From positions 60,641-124,640 of the forward strand of contig JAHDBJ010000008.1 of assembly GCA_020630435.1 (NCBI GenBank): a stretch of DNA of 64,000 nt, given 5' to 3'. The translations under genes were made by a program, and so were the position numbers. This stretch comes from Saprospiraceae bacterium (GTDB lineage: Bacteria; Bacteroidota; Bacteroidia; Chitinophagales; Saprospiraceae). This document shows positions 34,694-42,166 of the stretch, piece by piece; the first letter of the stretch is position 1; every line of letters starts with the position of its first letter. Under the pieces are notes generated by a model. The model was not told the origin of the DNA and searched no databases. It saw only the letters and a program-made list of their open reading frames with translations.

Positions 34694-35674
34694 TTATTCT
34701 TGCATCAAATAATAGTCGTTGCCAATCTCCACTGAACTAATCGTACGATCCCCTGTAAGGTATATGTAAATTTCCTTTTCTCTAGCCTTTTCAACACTTA
34801 TCGCTAACTGGTATCGCTCTTCGTGCGCCTTTGCAGTGTCATCTTCTCGTTCTTCAATGCTTGTTACAAGAAATTTTCTAACTTCCTCTTTTGTAGAATT
34901 ATCTTCAAATCGAACCAATTCTTTAACTTCAATGATATACTCTGTAAATATTTTGATTCGTTTATCTGTTTCTGCTAGTTCTTCGACTTCCCAACGTTTC
35001 ATCTTACTAAAATCCATATGCTCATAAGGGTCATCCTCTCCTTTTGATTTTTTCTTTTTGCGCTTATCTTCTACTCTCCATGTTTCTATAAAACGAATAT
35101 TTGTACTATCCGCTATTTGAAGGCGTTTTTGATAGTCATTGACTTTAAAAAAAGGCTTAATGGTTTTTCCCCAAAGCATATCTGCTTCTTCAATTCTTAC
35201 CTCCCATCTATCTGTAAAATAGGTATTTTCTTTTTGTTTTAGACGACTATCTCTAGAAGGTATAAAGAAGATAATTTCGTCCGCTTTTGTTTCTTTCTTA
35301 AAAATGAGTGCTTCGGCTTGTCTTTTTTCATTTAAGATTACTTTTAAATGGCCTTGGATCATTGGATTTCTAACATTCATCAACGAAAGTTTAAAACCAT
35401 ATTCTGTGGGATTAATATTGTTCATATTATAAACCCCTTTTAGATCTTTACCAGCAACATAGAGGTTGTTGCCTGTTATACCAAAAGAATAGCTCCCTGC
35501 TTGGATGGCTTCTTTTCTACCATCTTTAGGCTGCATCTCACTTGGACGAAAATCATAACCGAGCAAATCATCAGGTTGTGTAAACCGTTTATCCGAAATA
35601 TAACTATAATACTCTTTTTGAGCATTGACAAATGTAGAGAATAATAAAGCAAAGAGGAGTAGTTTTAATTTCAT
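34694..35674 (-). CDS. Secreted protein of unknown function
   Basis: A 326-residue protein with a clear signal peptide ('MKLKLLLFALLFSTFVNAQ'). I do not recognise the family. The mature part is beta-rich at first ('GSYSFGITGNNLYVAGKDLKGVYNMNN'), then strongly charged ('EDKRKKKKSKGEDDPYEHMDFSKMKRWEVEELAE'). No lipobox or T9SS domain was seen, so it is likely periplasmic. It is a single gene with its own terminator. Confidence 0.75.
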   Translation of the reverse strand: MKLKLLLFALLFSTFVNAQKEYYSYISDKRFTQPDDLLGYDFRPSEMQPKDGRKEAIQAGSYSFGITGNNLYVAGKDLKGVYNMNNINPTEYGFKLSLMNVRNPMIQGHLKVILNEKRQAEALIFKKETKADEIIFFIPSRDSRLKQKENTYFTDRWEVRIEEADMLWGKTIKPFFKVNDYQKRLQIADSTNIRFIETWRVEDKRKKKKSKGEDDPYEHMDFSKMKRWEVEELAETDKRIKIFTEYIIEVKELVRFEDNSTKEEVRKFLVTSIEEREDDTAKAHEERYQLAISVEKAREKEIYIYLTGDRTISSVEIGNDYYLMQE

Positions 35675-35848
35675 AATTTAATTTTTATCAATAAATAACA
35701 AGTTTAAAAGGGCTACCATTATTTAAACGATTTTTCACATTAAAAGTATCTCAAGTATATTAAAAAAATGGCGTTGTTTTTACATTTTAGTTCTTATTTT
35801 GGGAATCTGTTTAAAATATCGTTATTTCGTTTTGAAAAAATAAGTCAC

Positions 35849-36817
35849 ATGAAAGCACTTGTCCTAAAAGAAAAACATCAAGCACTAGAATACAAAGATG
35901 TAGAAACGCCTAGTCCAAAGGAGGAGGAAGTACTTGTGGATATAAAGGCTGCGGCATTGAACCATCGTGATGTTTGGATTACAAAAGGACTTTATCCTGG
36001 TTTGAAATTCCCATGTATTCTAGGCTCTGACGGTGCTGGTCTATTAGACGGTAAAGCTGTAATTATTAATCCTAGTAGCAACTGGGGTAATAATCCAAGT
36101 TTTCAAAATAAAGATTACAAAATACTAGGACTCCCCGATGATGGTACATTTGCAGAAAAGGTCTGTGTGCCTCGCAATAAAGTTTACCCAAAACCTGAAC
36201 ACCTTAGCATGGAAGAAGCAGCAGCCCTTCCACTTGCTGGTCTTACCGCTTACAGAGCCTTATTTTCAAGAGGTAAGGTTAAGCAGAAGGATAAAGTATT
36301 GATCAATGGTGTAGGTGGTGGTGTAGCTTTATTTGCTTGTCAGTTTGCAATAGCAACAGGGGCAGATGTCTATGTAACCTCGAGTCAGGCATCAAAAATA
36401 GAAAAGGCAATTGAACTAGGAGCAAAAGGCGGTGCGAATTATACATCTCCAGATTGGGTAGAACAATTTCAAAAGAATATTGGCGGCTTTGATCTCATCA
36501 TTGATAGTGCTGGAGGTGGTGGGTTCAATAACCTAGTAAAGTTAGCGAACTTCGGAGGGCGCATTGTGCTTTATGGTGCGACTAGAGGGATCATAACCGA
36601 ACTAAATCCAAGGATTGTTTTTTGGAAGCAATTGTCCATTTTGGGATCTACAATGGGAAATGATGAAGAGTTTAAAGATATGTTAGACTTTGTTGACTTA
36701 TATCAAATGCGTCCTGTCATTGATGAAATTTTTGATATACAAGATGGTAATGTTGCTTTTGAAAAAATGGATAAAGGATTACAATTTGGAAAACTTGTTT
36801 TAAGAATCGACAATTAG
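35849..36817 (+). CDS. Zinc-independent MDR-family oxidoreductase (quinone reductase-like)
   Basis: A 322-residue medium-chain dehydrogenase/reductase using NAD(P)H. It has '[30 protein letters not shown]' (substrate domain), '[13 protein letters not shown]' and the nucleotide-binding '[18 protein letters not shown]'. The cysteine ligands for structural zinc are missing, as in quinone oxidoreductases. The start at 35849 ('[17 protein letters not shown]') is the family's N terminus; an ATG at 35768 would add 27 unrelated residues. Substrate unknown. It is followed by hisB after 13 bp and may head a six-gene plus-strand run. Confidence 0.9.
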   Translation: MKALVLKEKHQALEYKDVETPSPKEEEVLVDIKAAALNHRDVWITKGLYPGLKFPCILGSDGAGLLDGKAVIINPSSNWGNNPSFQNKDYKILGLPDDGTFAEKVCVPRNKVYPKPEHLSMEEAAALPLAGLTAYRALFSRGKVKQKDKVLINGVGGGVALFACQFAIATGADVYVTSSQASKIEKAIELGAKGGANYTSPDWVEQFQKNIGGFDLIIDSAGGGGFNNLVKLANFGGRIVLYGATRGIITELNPRIVFWKQLSILGSTMGNDEEFKDMLDFVDLYQMRPVIDEIFDIQDGNVAFEKMDKGLQFGKLVLRIDN

Positions 36818-36830
36818 CTTATATTTAAAA

Positions 36831-37946
36831 ATGAAAAAAGTACTTTTTTTAGATCGTGATGGTACCCTAGTTATTGAGCCACCTGTAGACTATCAATTGG
36901 ATAGCTTAGAAAAATTAGAATTTTTCCCTAGGGTATTTCAATTCTTATCAAGAATTGTGAACGAATTTGATTATCAATTAGTGATGGTTACAAACCAAGA
37001 TGGACTAGGAACAAACTCTTTCCCAGAAGATACCTTTTGGCCTGCTCATAATAAGATGCTTCAGGCTTTTAAAAATGAAGGGATTGAATTTGATGAGATA
37101 CTAATTGATCGTTCTTTCCCAGAAGATAATGCCTCTACACGAAAACCTAGAACGGGACTATTGACTCATTATTTGGAAGGAGCATATGATCTTGAAAACT
37201 CTCTAGTGGTGGGCGATCGTTATACGGATATTTTACTAGCCAAAAATATTGGAGCAAAAGGAATTTATTTGAATACAGATGATGCTATGTCGAAACAAGG
37301 ATTGGAGGAAGTGTGTGCCTTACAAACGATGGATTGGGAGGAGATTTATAAATATTTAAAATTAAAAAATCGAATAGCAACGGTGCGCCGTACAACGAAA
37401 GAAACGGATATTAACATTCGTCTAGATCTTGATGGAACGGGAAAAGGCAAAATGGATACAGGGCTGGGATTTTTCGATCATATGTTGGATCAAATTGCTC
37501 GTCATGCGGGTGTCGATCTCGAAGTAGCAGTAAAGGGCGATCTACATATTGATGAGCATCATACCATTGAAGATACAGGACTAGCCTTAGGAGAAGTTTT
37601 TCACAAAGCCTTGCATGATAAAGTTGGGTTGGAAAGGTATGGTTTTTGCTTGCCTATGGACGATTGTTTGGCTCAAGTAGGAATAGATTTTGGTGGTCGC
37701 CCTTGGTTGGTTTGGGAAGCTGATTTTAAACGAGAAAAAATTGGTGAAATGCCTACAGAGATGTTCCATCATTTTTTCAAATCTTTTTCCGATACGGCAA
37801 AGTGTAATCTAAATATCAAGGCAGAAGGCACAAACGAACATCATAAAATAGAGGCTATTTTCAAGTCTTTTGCACGAGCCATTAAAATGGCCATTCGTAG
37901 AGATTTATACAGTAATCAAATTCCTAGTACTAAAGGAGTTTTATAA
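36831..37946 (+). CDS. hisB: Bifunctional histidinol-phosphatase / imidazoleglycerol-phosphate dehydratase
   Basis: A 371-residue fusion catalysing two steps of histidine synthesis. The N-terminal HAD phosphatase begins '[11 protein letters not shown]' with nucleophile D8 and acid/base D10, and contains '[16 protein letters not shown]' and '[14 protein letters not shown]'. The C-terminal dehydratase (from about 180) has '[17 protein letters not shown]', '[14 protein letters not shown]' and '[24 protein letters not shown]' with its metal-binding histidines. Bifunctional HisB is known from enterics and Bacteroidota. No other his genes are in this window. Confidence 0.97.
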   Translation: MKKVLFLDRDGTLVIEPPVDYQLDSLEKLEFFPRVFQFLSRIVNEFDYQLVMVTNQDGLGTNSFPEDTFWPAHNKMLQAFKNEGIEFDEILIDRSFPEDNASTRKPRTGLLTHYLEGAYDLENSLVVGDRYTDILLAKNIGAKGIYLNTDDAMSKQGLEEVCALQTMDWEEIYKYLKLKNRIATVRRTTKETDINIRLDLDGTGKGKMDTGLGFFDHMLDQIARHAGVDLEVAVKGDLHIDEHHTIEDTGLALGEVFHKALHDKVGLERYGFCLPMDDCLAQVGIDFGGRPWLVWEADFKREKIGEMPTEMFHHFFKSFSDTAKCNLNIKAEGTNEHHKIEAIFKSFARAIKMAIRRDLYSNQIPSTKGVL

Positions 37947-37954
37947 AAAAAGTT

Positions 37955-38527
37955 ATGCTTAAAAGATGTACATGGGCAACAAAGAATGATCACGAGATGG
38001 AATACCACGATAAAGAATGGGGGGTTCCTATCCATGATGATCGACTCTTATTTGAATTTTTAATTTTAGAGGGAGCACAGGCGGGATTAAGTTGGTCTAC
38101 TATCCTCAGCAAACGAGAAGGGTATCGAGCAGCTTTTGACAATTTTGATGCGAAAAAAATCGTAGGATACGATCAAGATAAGATTAATGAATTACTTCAA
38201 AATAAAGGCATCGTCCGCAACAAACTCAAAGTCAATTCTGTTGTAACCAATGCAAAGGTTTTTCTGGAGATTCAAAAAGAATATGGCAGCTTTGATGCTT
38301 ATATTTGGAGCTTTGTAGAAGGCAAACCTATTCAAAATGTATGGAAGGTAAACAGTGATGTTCCTGCTACAACAGTAATTTCTGACAAGATGAGTAAAGC
38401 CTTAAAAAAGAAAGGGTTTAAATTTGTGGGTTCTACCATTTGTTATGCTTTTATGCAAGCGGTTGGTATGGTTAATGATCATACGACGGATTGTTTTCGA
38501 TATAATGAGGTAAAAAAACTACAATGA
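37955..38527 (+). CDS. tag: DNA-3-methyladenine glycosylase I
   Basis: A 190-residue base-excision repair enzyme removing 3-methyladenine from alkylated DNA. It has the Tag signature 'CTWATKNDHEMEYHDKEWG' with zinc ligands C5 and H18. 'FEFLILEGAQAGLSWSTIL' carries the catalytic glutamate, and 'CYAFMQAVGMVNDHTTDCF' holds the second zinc pair. It follows hisB by 8 bp and overlaps the next gene by 4 bases (ATGA). Confidence 0.96.
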   Translation: MLKRCTWATKNDHEMEYHDKEWGVPIHDDRLLFEFLILEGAQAGLSWSTILSKREGYRAAFDNFDAKKIVGYDQDKINELLQNKGIVRNKLKVNSVVTNAKVFLEIQKEYGSFDAYIWSFVEGKPIQNVWKVNSDVPATTVISDKMSKALKKKGFKFVGSTICYAFMQAVGMVNDHTTDCFRYNEVKKLQ

Positions 38528-38820
38528 AAATAATTGACAAATATAATTTAGATGACCAAGATATCAATAGGATTATAGGAATGGCTTGGGAAGATAGGAC
38601 GCCTTTTGAAGCGATAGAAACACAATTTGGCTTAAATGAAAGCGAGGTAATAAAACTAATGAAGCATGAGCTAAAATTAAAAAACTGGCAAAAATGGAGA
38701 GCAAGGGTTCAAGGTAGAAAAACCAAGCATTTGAAACTTAGAGAGGGGGAAGTGTTGCGGTTTAAATCAAAAGCTCAAAAAGCTATCACCAAGCACGTTA
38801 TTTCTAAGAAAAAATATTAA
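38524..38820 (+). CDS. TIGR03643-like small protein
   Basis: A 98-residue basic protein that matches, from memory, the uncharacterised TIGR03643 family: 'DINRIIGMAWEDRTPFEAIETQFGLNESEVIKLMKHELKLKNWQKWRARVQGRKTKH'. The middle looks like a small helix-turn-helix, and the C-terminal third is lysine-rich, so nucleic-acid binding is possible. Its ATG overlaps the tag stop codon, so it is translationally coupled to a DNA repair enzyme. Its function is unknown. Confidence 0.85.
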   Translation: MKIIDKYNLDDQDINRIIGMAWEDRTPFEAIETQFGLNESEVIKLMKHELKLKNWQKWRARVQGRKTKHLKLREGEVLRFKSKAQKAITKHVISKKKY

Positions 38821-38836
38821 TCTTATTTTTATAATA

Positions 38837-39418
38837 ATGAAAGCCAAAACCTATCAATGTCCTTGTTGTAAAGCCCGTATCGAAGCCAAGTTGCTCAAAA
38901 AAGTAAGTAGCTTGATGCCTGTCGATGGTTTAGCCAAAACACCTTCAATGAGCATTCAAGAAGCGTTTTTAGCTATGCTTTCTTCGCCATTGAATTCCTA
39001 TCAATGGGCTTGTGACGAATGCGTCCAGTCTAAAAAAGCAACACTCGCCAATCCTAAAAAACAGTTTTATACGTTTAAAAATCCTTGGGATACCGCTATT
39101 CCATATTTAGCGTATTTTGATAAAACCTTTAGCTGTCAGCAATGCAGTACTGATTTTGTTTTTTCAAAAGAAGAACAAAAACATTGGTATGAAAAATTGC
39201 AGTTTGTAGTCTATTCAAAACCGATTCACTGCCCTTCGTGCCGAAAGGAAATCCGAGCGCAAAAAAATAGAAATACGGAACTCTCTACACTACTGAAAGA
39301 TGGGCAGCCCAACAATGTTGATCAACTGGAACGTATTGCTGAAATCTACGATGAATTAGGCAAGACCGAAAAAGCAAAAGCCTATCGAAATGCCGCTAAT
39401 AAACTAAAAAAGAAATAG
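38837..39418 (+). CDS. Zinc-ribbon protein with a TPR-like tail
   Basis: A 193-residue cytosolic protein with four Cys pairs: CPCC near the start, CDEC (about 55), CQQC (about 94) and CPSC (about 132). They can form two zinc ribbons, the middle one like the 'probable zinc-ribbon' (zf-trcl) family ('KTFSCQQCSTDFVFSKEEQKHWYEKLQF'). The C-terminal 'QLERIAEIYDELGKTEKAKAYRNAANKL' looks like one tetratricopeptide repeat. Function unknown. It ends one base before the start of the next gene. Confidence 0.8.
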   Translation: MKAKTYQCPCCKARIEAKLLKKVSSLMPVDGLAKTPSMSIQEAFLAMLSSPLNSYQWACDECVQSKKATLANPKKQFYTFKNPWDTAIPYLAYFDKTFSCQQCSTDFVFSKEEQKHWYEKLQFVVYSKPIHCPSCRKEIRAQKNRNTELSTLLKDGQPNNVDQLERIAEIYDELGKTEKAKAYRNAANKLKKK

Positions 39419-39820
39419 TTGGAACACTTACCGTTTATCTTTGTATATGGTACGCTAATGCGAGGGTTTAAAAATCCATTTGCCGTTTATCTACAACGTA
39501 ATAGCACCTATATTGGACAAGGTTATTTTCATGGTATATTATATGATTTAGGGGCTTACCCTGCTGCTATTCCTAGCAAAAATACTGAAGATAAAGTCTA
39601 TGGCGAATTATATCAATTGAAGGAAAATTGGATTCCAGTTTTAAACGCTATGGATGAATATGAAGGAGTAGGTGTTCAATTTCCTCAGCCAAATCAATAT
39701 TATAGGGAAAATGTAAATATTTACCTTGATGAGCAAGAAATTATCGCTTGGGTTTATTTTTATCATAATCCCCGTTATTATAAGCGCATTATTACTTCAG
39801 GGCGTTATCCAAAACATTGA
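39419..39820 (+). CDS. Gamma-glutamylcyclotransferase (AIG2-like) family protein, TTG start
   Basis: A 133-residue protein with the family's opening 'FIFVYGTLMRGF' and 'LNAMDEYEGVG', which holds the catalytic glutamate region. These enzymes cyclise gamma-glutamyl amines or dipeptides to 5-oxoproline. The frame must begin with TTG at 39419, immediately after the previous stop codon, because the signature lies upstream of the first ATG. This zero-gap arrangement suggests translational coupling. The exact substrate is unknown. Confidence 0.85.
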   Translation: MEHLPFIFVYGTLMRGFKNPFAVYLQRNSTYIGQGYFHGILYDLGAYPAAIPSKNTEDKVYGELYQLKENWIPVLNAMDEYEGVGVQFPQPNQYYRENVNIYLDEQEIIAWVYFYHNPRYYKRIITSGRYPKH

Positions 39821-39833
39821 TATACCATGAGTT

Positions 39834-40574
39834 TTACTCACATTCCCAGATCATATCTGATATCGCATTACCTCCCGTTTTAATATAAGCATAATGCCAC
39901 CATTCTGTACGAATTGGGGTAAAACCTACCGCTCGCATTACTTTCTTTAGCAATTCTCTATTCGCTTGTATAGTATCCGAGTGGTTGGTATACGTATGGT
40001 AGGCTTCCTTACCAAAATAATCGAAACCCGTTCCCATATCTAGCTCTTCGCCTTGAAGGTTAACAATTGTCAAATCAACTGCCGCACCACGATTGTGCAT
40101 AGAACCTTTTTCTGGACGAGTAACATATCTAGCATCGGGTACTTTATCCCAAAGTTTTTGCTGAATGGGTCTAGGACGGTAGCAGTCAAATAATTTTAAG
40201 CCAAGCCCCTTTTTACGAAGCGTGTCTTGAACTTCTGCTAATGCTTTGGCTACCTTTGGTCGTAAAAAACAACGACCACATTCGTAGAGCTGTTCCTCCA
40301 CAAAATTATCGGATGTTGCATATTTTAAATCCAATACAATGTCTGGAATAAGTTGACGAATCTCTGTCCATTTCATCGTATCATAATCTGGTGGTACAAG
40401 TGTTGCTTCTTCTAGAACTTGAACAGTAGAGGGTACGGTATCTTTGACACGCGTTGTTGTATTGTCTGTCTTATCTGAAGTGACTGGAGCAAATGCTTTG
40501 GAGTTAACTTCTGTTTTACAATTATAAAACAAAAAAACAAACATCAATAAACAGAGTAGTGTATGATTTTTCAT
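39834..40574 (-). CDS. D-alanyl-D-alanine dipeptidase lipoprotein (VanX/DdpX family)
   Basis: A 246-residue zinc dipeptidase of family M15D. A lipoprotein signal is present ('LLMFVFLFYNCKTE', lipobox Cys at about 19). The active site reads 'FDCYRPRPIQQKLWDKV', 'GSMHNRGAAVDLTIVNLQG' (SxHxxGxAxD with zinc ligands His and Asp) and 'TEWWHYAYIK' (catalytic Glu and last His). It hydrolyses D-Ala-D-Ala, releasing alanine from cell-wall fragments; lipoprotein versions probably act in the periplasm or on prey or dead-cell walls. No vanHA genes are present, so vancomycin resistance is not indicated. Confidence 0.93.
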   Translation of the reverse strand: MKNHTLLCLLMFVFLFYNCKTEVNSKAFAPVTSDKTDNTTTRVKDTVPSTVQVLEEATLVPPDYDTMKWTEIRQLIPDIVLDLKYATSDNFVEEQLYECGRCFLRPKVAKALAEVQDTLRKKGLGLKLFDCYRPRPIQQKLWDKVPDARYVTRPEKGSMHNRGAAVDLTIVNLQGEELDMGTGFDYFGKEAYHTYTNHSDTIQANRELLKKVMRAVGFTPIRTEWWHYAYIKTGGNAISDMIWECE

Positions 40575-40622
40575 AACACAAAAATGGGAAAATTATTATT
40601 AAATCGTGTTCAACTATAAGCT

Positions 40623-42035
40623 CTATTCTTCTTTTGTCTTAAAGTTAATTTGATATGGATTAAGACGAAACCCTTCTTCTGATTTAAACGCTCGCCCTGT
40701 AAGCACCAATTGATATTCTTGATTGGGTTTTAATTCAAGGTTGAGGATGACTTTTTTTCGATCTTCCGAATATGTTACTTTAGTGATTTTGGGGAAGTGA
40801 CTCTTGCCTTTTGGTCCATAGTTCATCGAATAACCTTTGCCTACCAGCGGTTTATCAAAATGAATTTCGAGTTTATCGTTTTTAGGGTTTACGTTGAGGC
40901 TTCCATTGCTAAATGGTGTTATTTTCAACACTTTTGGTCTCTTAGATTCTATATTTTTTATTTGCGTCTTGATGTTTGGAGCGACTTCATCAAAAAAGGT
41001 CACAATTTGAGGTATAAAGCTTTCAAAGGAAGCGTACTGTTCTCTATTGTTATCATATTCTTCAAGTTTGTCTACAAGCTCCGATGTCCATACAAAGCCC
41101 CTACTCAATTGTTCGACTATTTCTTCTTTGACCAATGCTTCATCATAATCATGGTCTTTTAAATATTTTACGACGGCTGCTCGCACGATTGCTTCGGCAT
41201 ATACTGTTTGCCAAGAACGATAGGCTTGTTTTGCCATTTTTTCTTTCAATTCTTTAAAAATGACTGTGCCACTTTTTTTAAAGGCTTTTCGTTCGTTTTC
41301 AACTAAGTGATTCACAAAAGAATGATTGAATTCATGTAATAGCGTAGGGAAGTAATTTTTCTTTTTGTAGGAAGGCATTCCAAGACTATCTACACTCCAT
41401 GTTCCCATGATAGCATATATAATTTCTTTATTATTCAATACCAATTTAGGCCCATAATTTCCACTTCCGTTTCCTAAACCGTTTACAATCCTAAACTCCC
41501 CCTTAGGTTTTTCACCATAAAATGTCTCATACCATTCTACATCTAATGCCTCGTATACATTCATAAAACGTTTTGAAGCCTTTTGGTATAAGGCTTTATT
41601 TTCCTTGAAAAATGTTTCACAATCGGTTTCCTTATAAAAATCATTCAATAGGCTTAAGAACTTTGTCGCTTTTTTCTTACCCCATCGCTTTTCAGGAACA
41701 CTTTTTGAAAATGGAACAAGTGGCTTATACGGTGCTTTATCCGAAAGATCAATAGCCATCCCCATTACGGCATCATAGGCTATTCCTCTTTTCTTTAGTT
41801 TTTGTTTAATGTATTGGATTAGGGCATGGTTTTTATGTTGCCCAAAGTGGTTTTCTATCTTTTCCACATACGTTGGAAAATACTTCGAATTATATTCTTT
41901 ATTGCCTGCTAGACGGAAAACGATACTCAACAATTCAATTCTCTCGTCTACTTTTGGTTTTTTGAGAAGCGCCTCCTTCTGTCCAAAAACTGAAATGCTG
42001 CCGAGCAATAACAAAAATAAAATATGTGCTCTCAT
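40623..42035 (-). CDS. DUF4932-like secreted metalloprotease with Ig-like tail
   Basis: A 470-residue exported protein (signal peptide 'MRAHILFLLLLGSISVFGQ'). The centre has a zincin motif HEFNH in 'PTLLHEFNHSFVNHLVE', and a downstream acidic residue in 'VYAEAIVRAAVVKYL' is a possible third ligand. This looks like the DUF4932 family of Bacteroidota. The last 100 residues resemble a bacterial Ig-like domain ('ITPFSNGSLNVNPKNDKLEIHFDKPL...YQLVLTGRAFKSEEG'). Substrate unknown. It lies directly upstream of the dipeptidase gene, 48 bp apart on the same strand, so the two hydrolases may be co-expressed. Confidence 0.8.
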   Translation of the reverse strand: MRAHILFLLLLGSISVFGQKEALLKKPKVDERIELLSIVFRLAGNKEYNSKYFPTYVEKIENHFGQHKNHALIQYIKQKLKKRGIAYDAVMGMAIDLSDKAPYKPLVPFSKSVPEKRWGKKKATKFLSLLNDFYKETDCETFFKENKALYQKASKRFMNVYEALDVEWYETFYGEKPKGEFRIVNGLGNGSGNYGPKLVLNNKEIIYAIMGTWSVDSLGMPSYKKKNYFPTLLHEFNHSFVNHLVENERKAFKKSGTVIFKELKEKMAKQAYRSWQTVYAEAIVRAAVVKYLKDHDYDEALVKEEIVEQLSRGFVWTSELVDKLEEYDNNREQYASFESFIPQIVTFFDEVAPNIKTQIKNIESKRPKVLKITPFSNGSLNVNPKNDKLEIHFDKPLVGKGYSMNYGPKGKSHFPKITKVTYSEDRKKVILNLELKPNQEYQLVLTGRAFKSEEGFRLNPYQINFKTKEE

Positions 42036-42093
42036 ACACTTTTATTTTAAAAAATATTGAAGTTGTTCTGCTATTGATTCTTTGGAAGAAAAA

Positions 42094-42148
42094 AAAATTG
42101 TTTAGAAATATCTTAGCAACTACTAATCTGTATTTCTAAACAACTTTT
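42094..42148 (-). terminator. Terminator of the M16 peptidase gene
   Basis: A 17-bp arm (42094-42110) pairs with 42131-42148 with one mismatch, and the loop is about 20 bases. An A-run on the left becomes a T-tract on the minus strand, 19 bp after the peptidase stop. Confidence 0.75.
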
Positions 42149-42166
42149 ATAATATCCAGTACGATA

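Noticed and set aside
39834-40574. Vancomycin resistance gene (VanX)
   Set aside because: The enzyme family fits, but the signal is a lipoprotein and no vanH, vanA or vanRS genes are present; a wall-scavenging role is simpler.
42058-42148. GAAGTTGTT and AACAACTT inverted about 90 bp apart, like the MITE ends
   Set aside because: Interior is a plain terminator hairpin and the length is about half that of the elements; no sequence similarity to copies A-C beyond the short ends.
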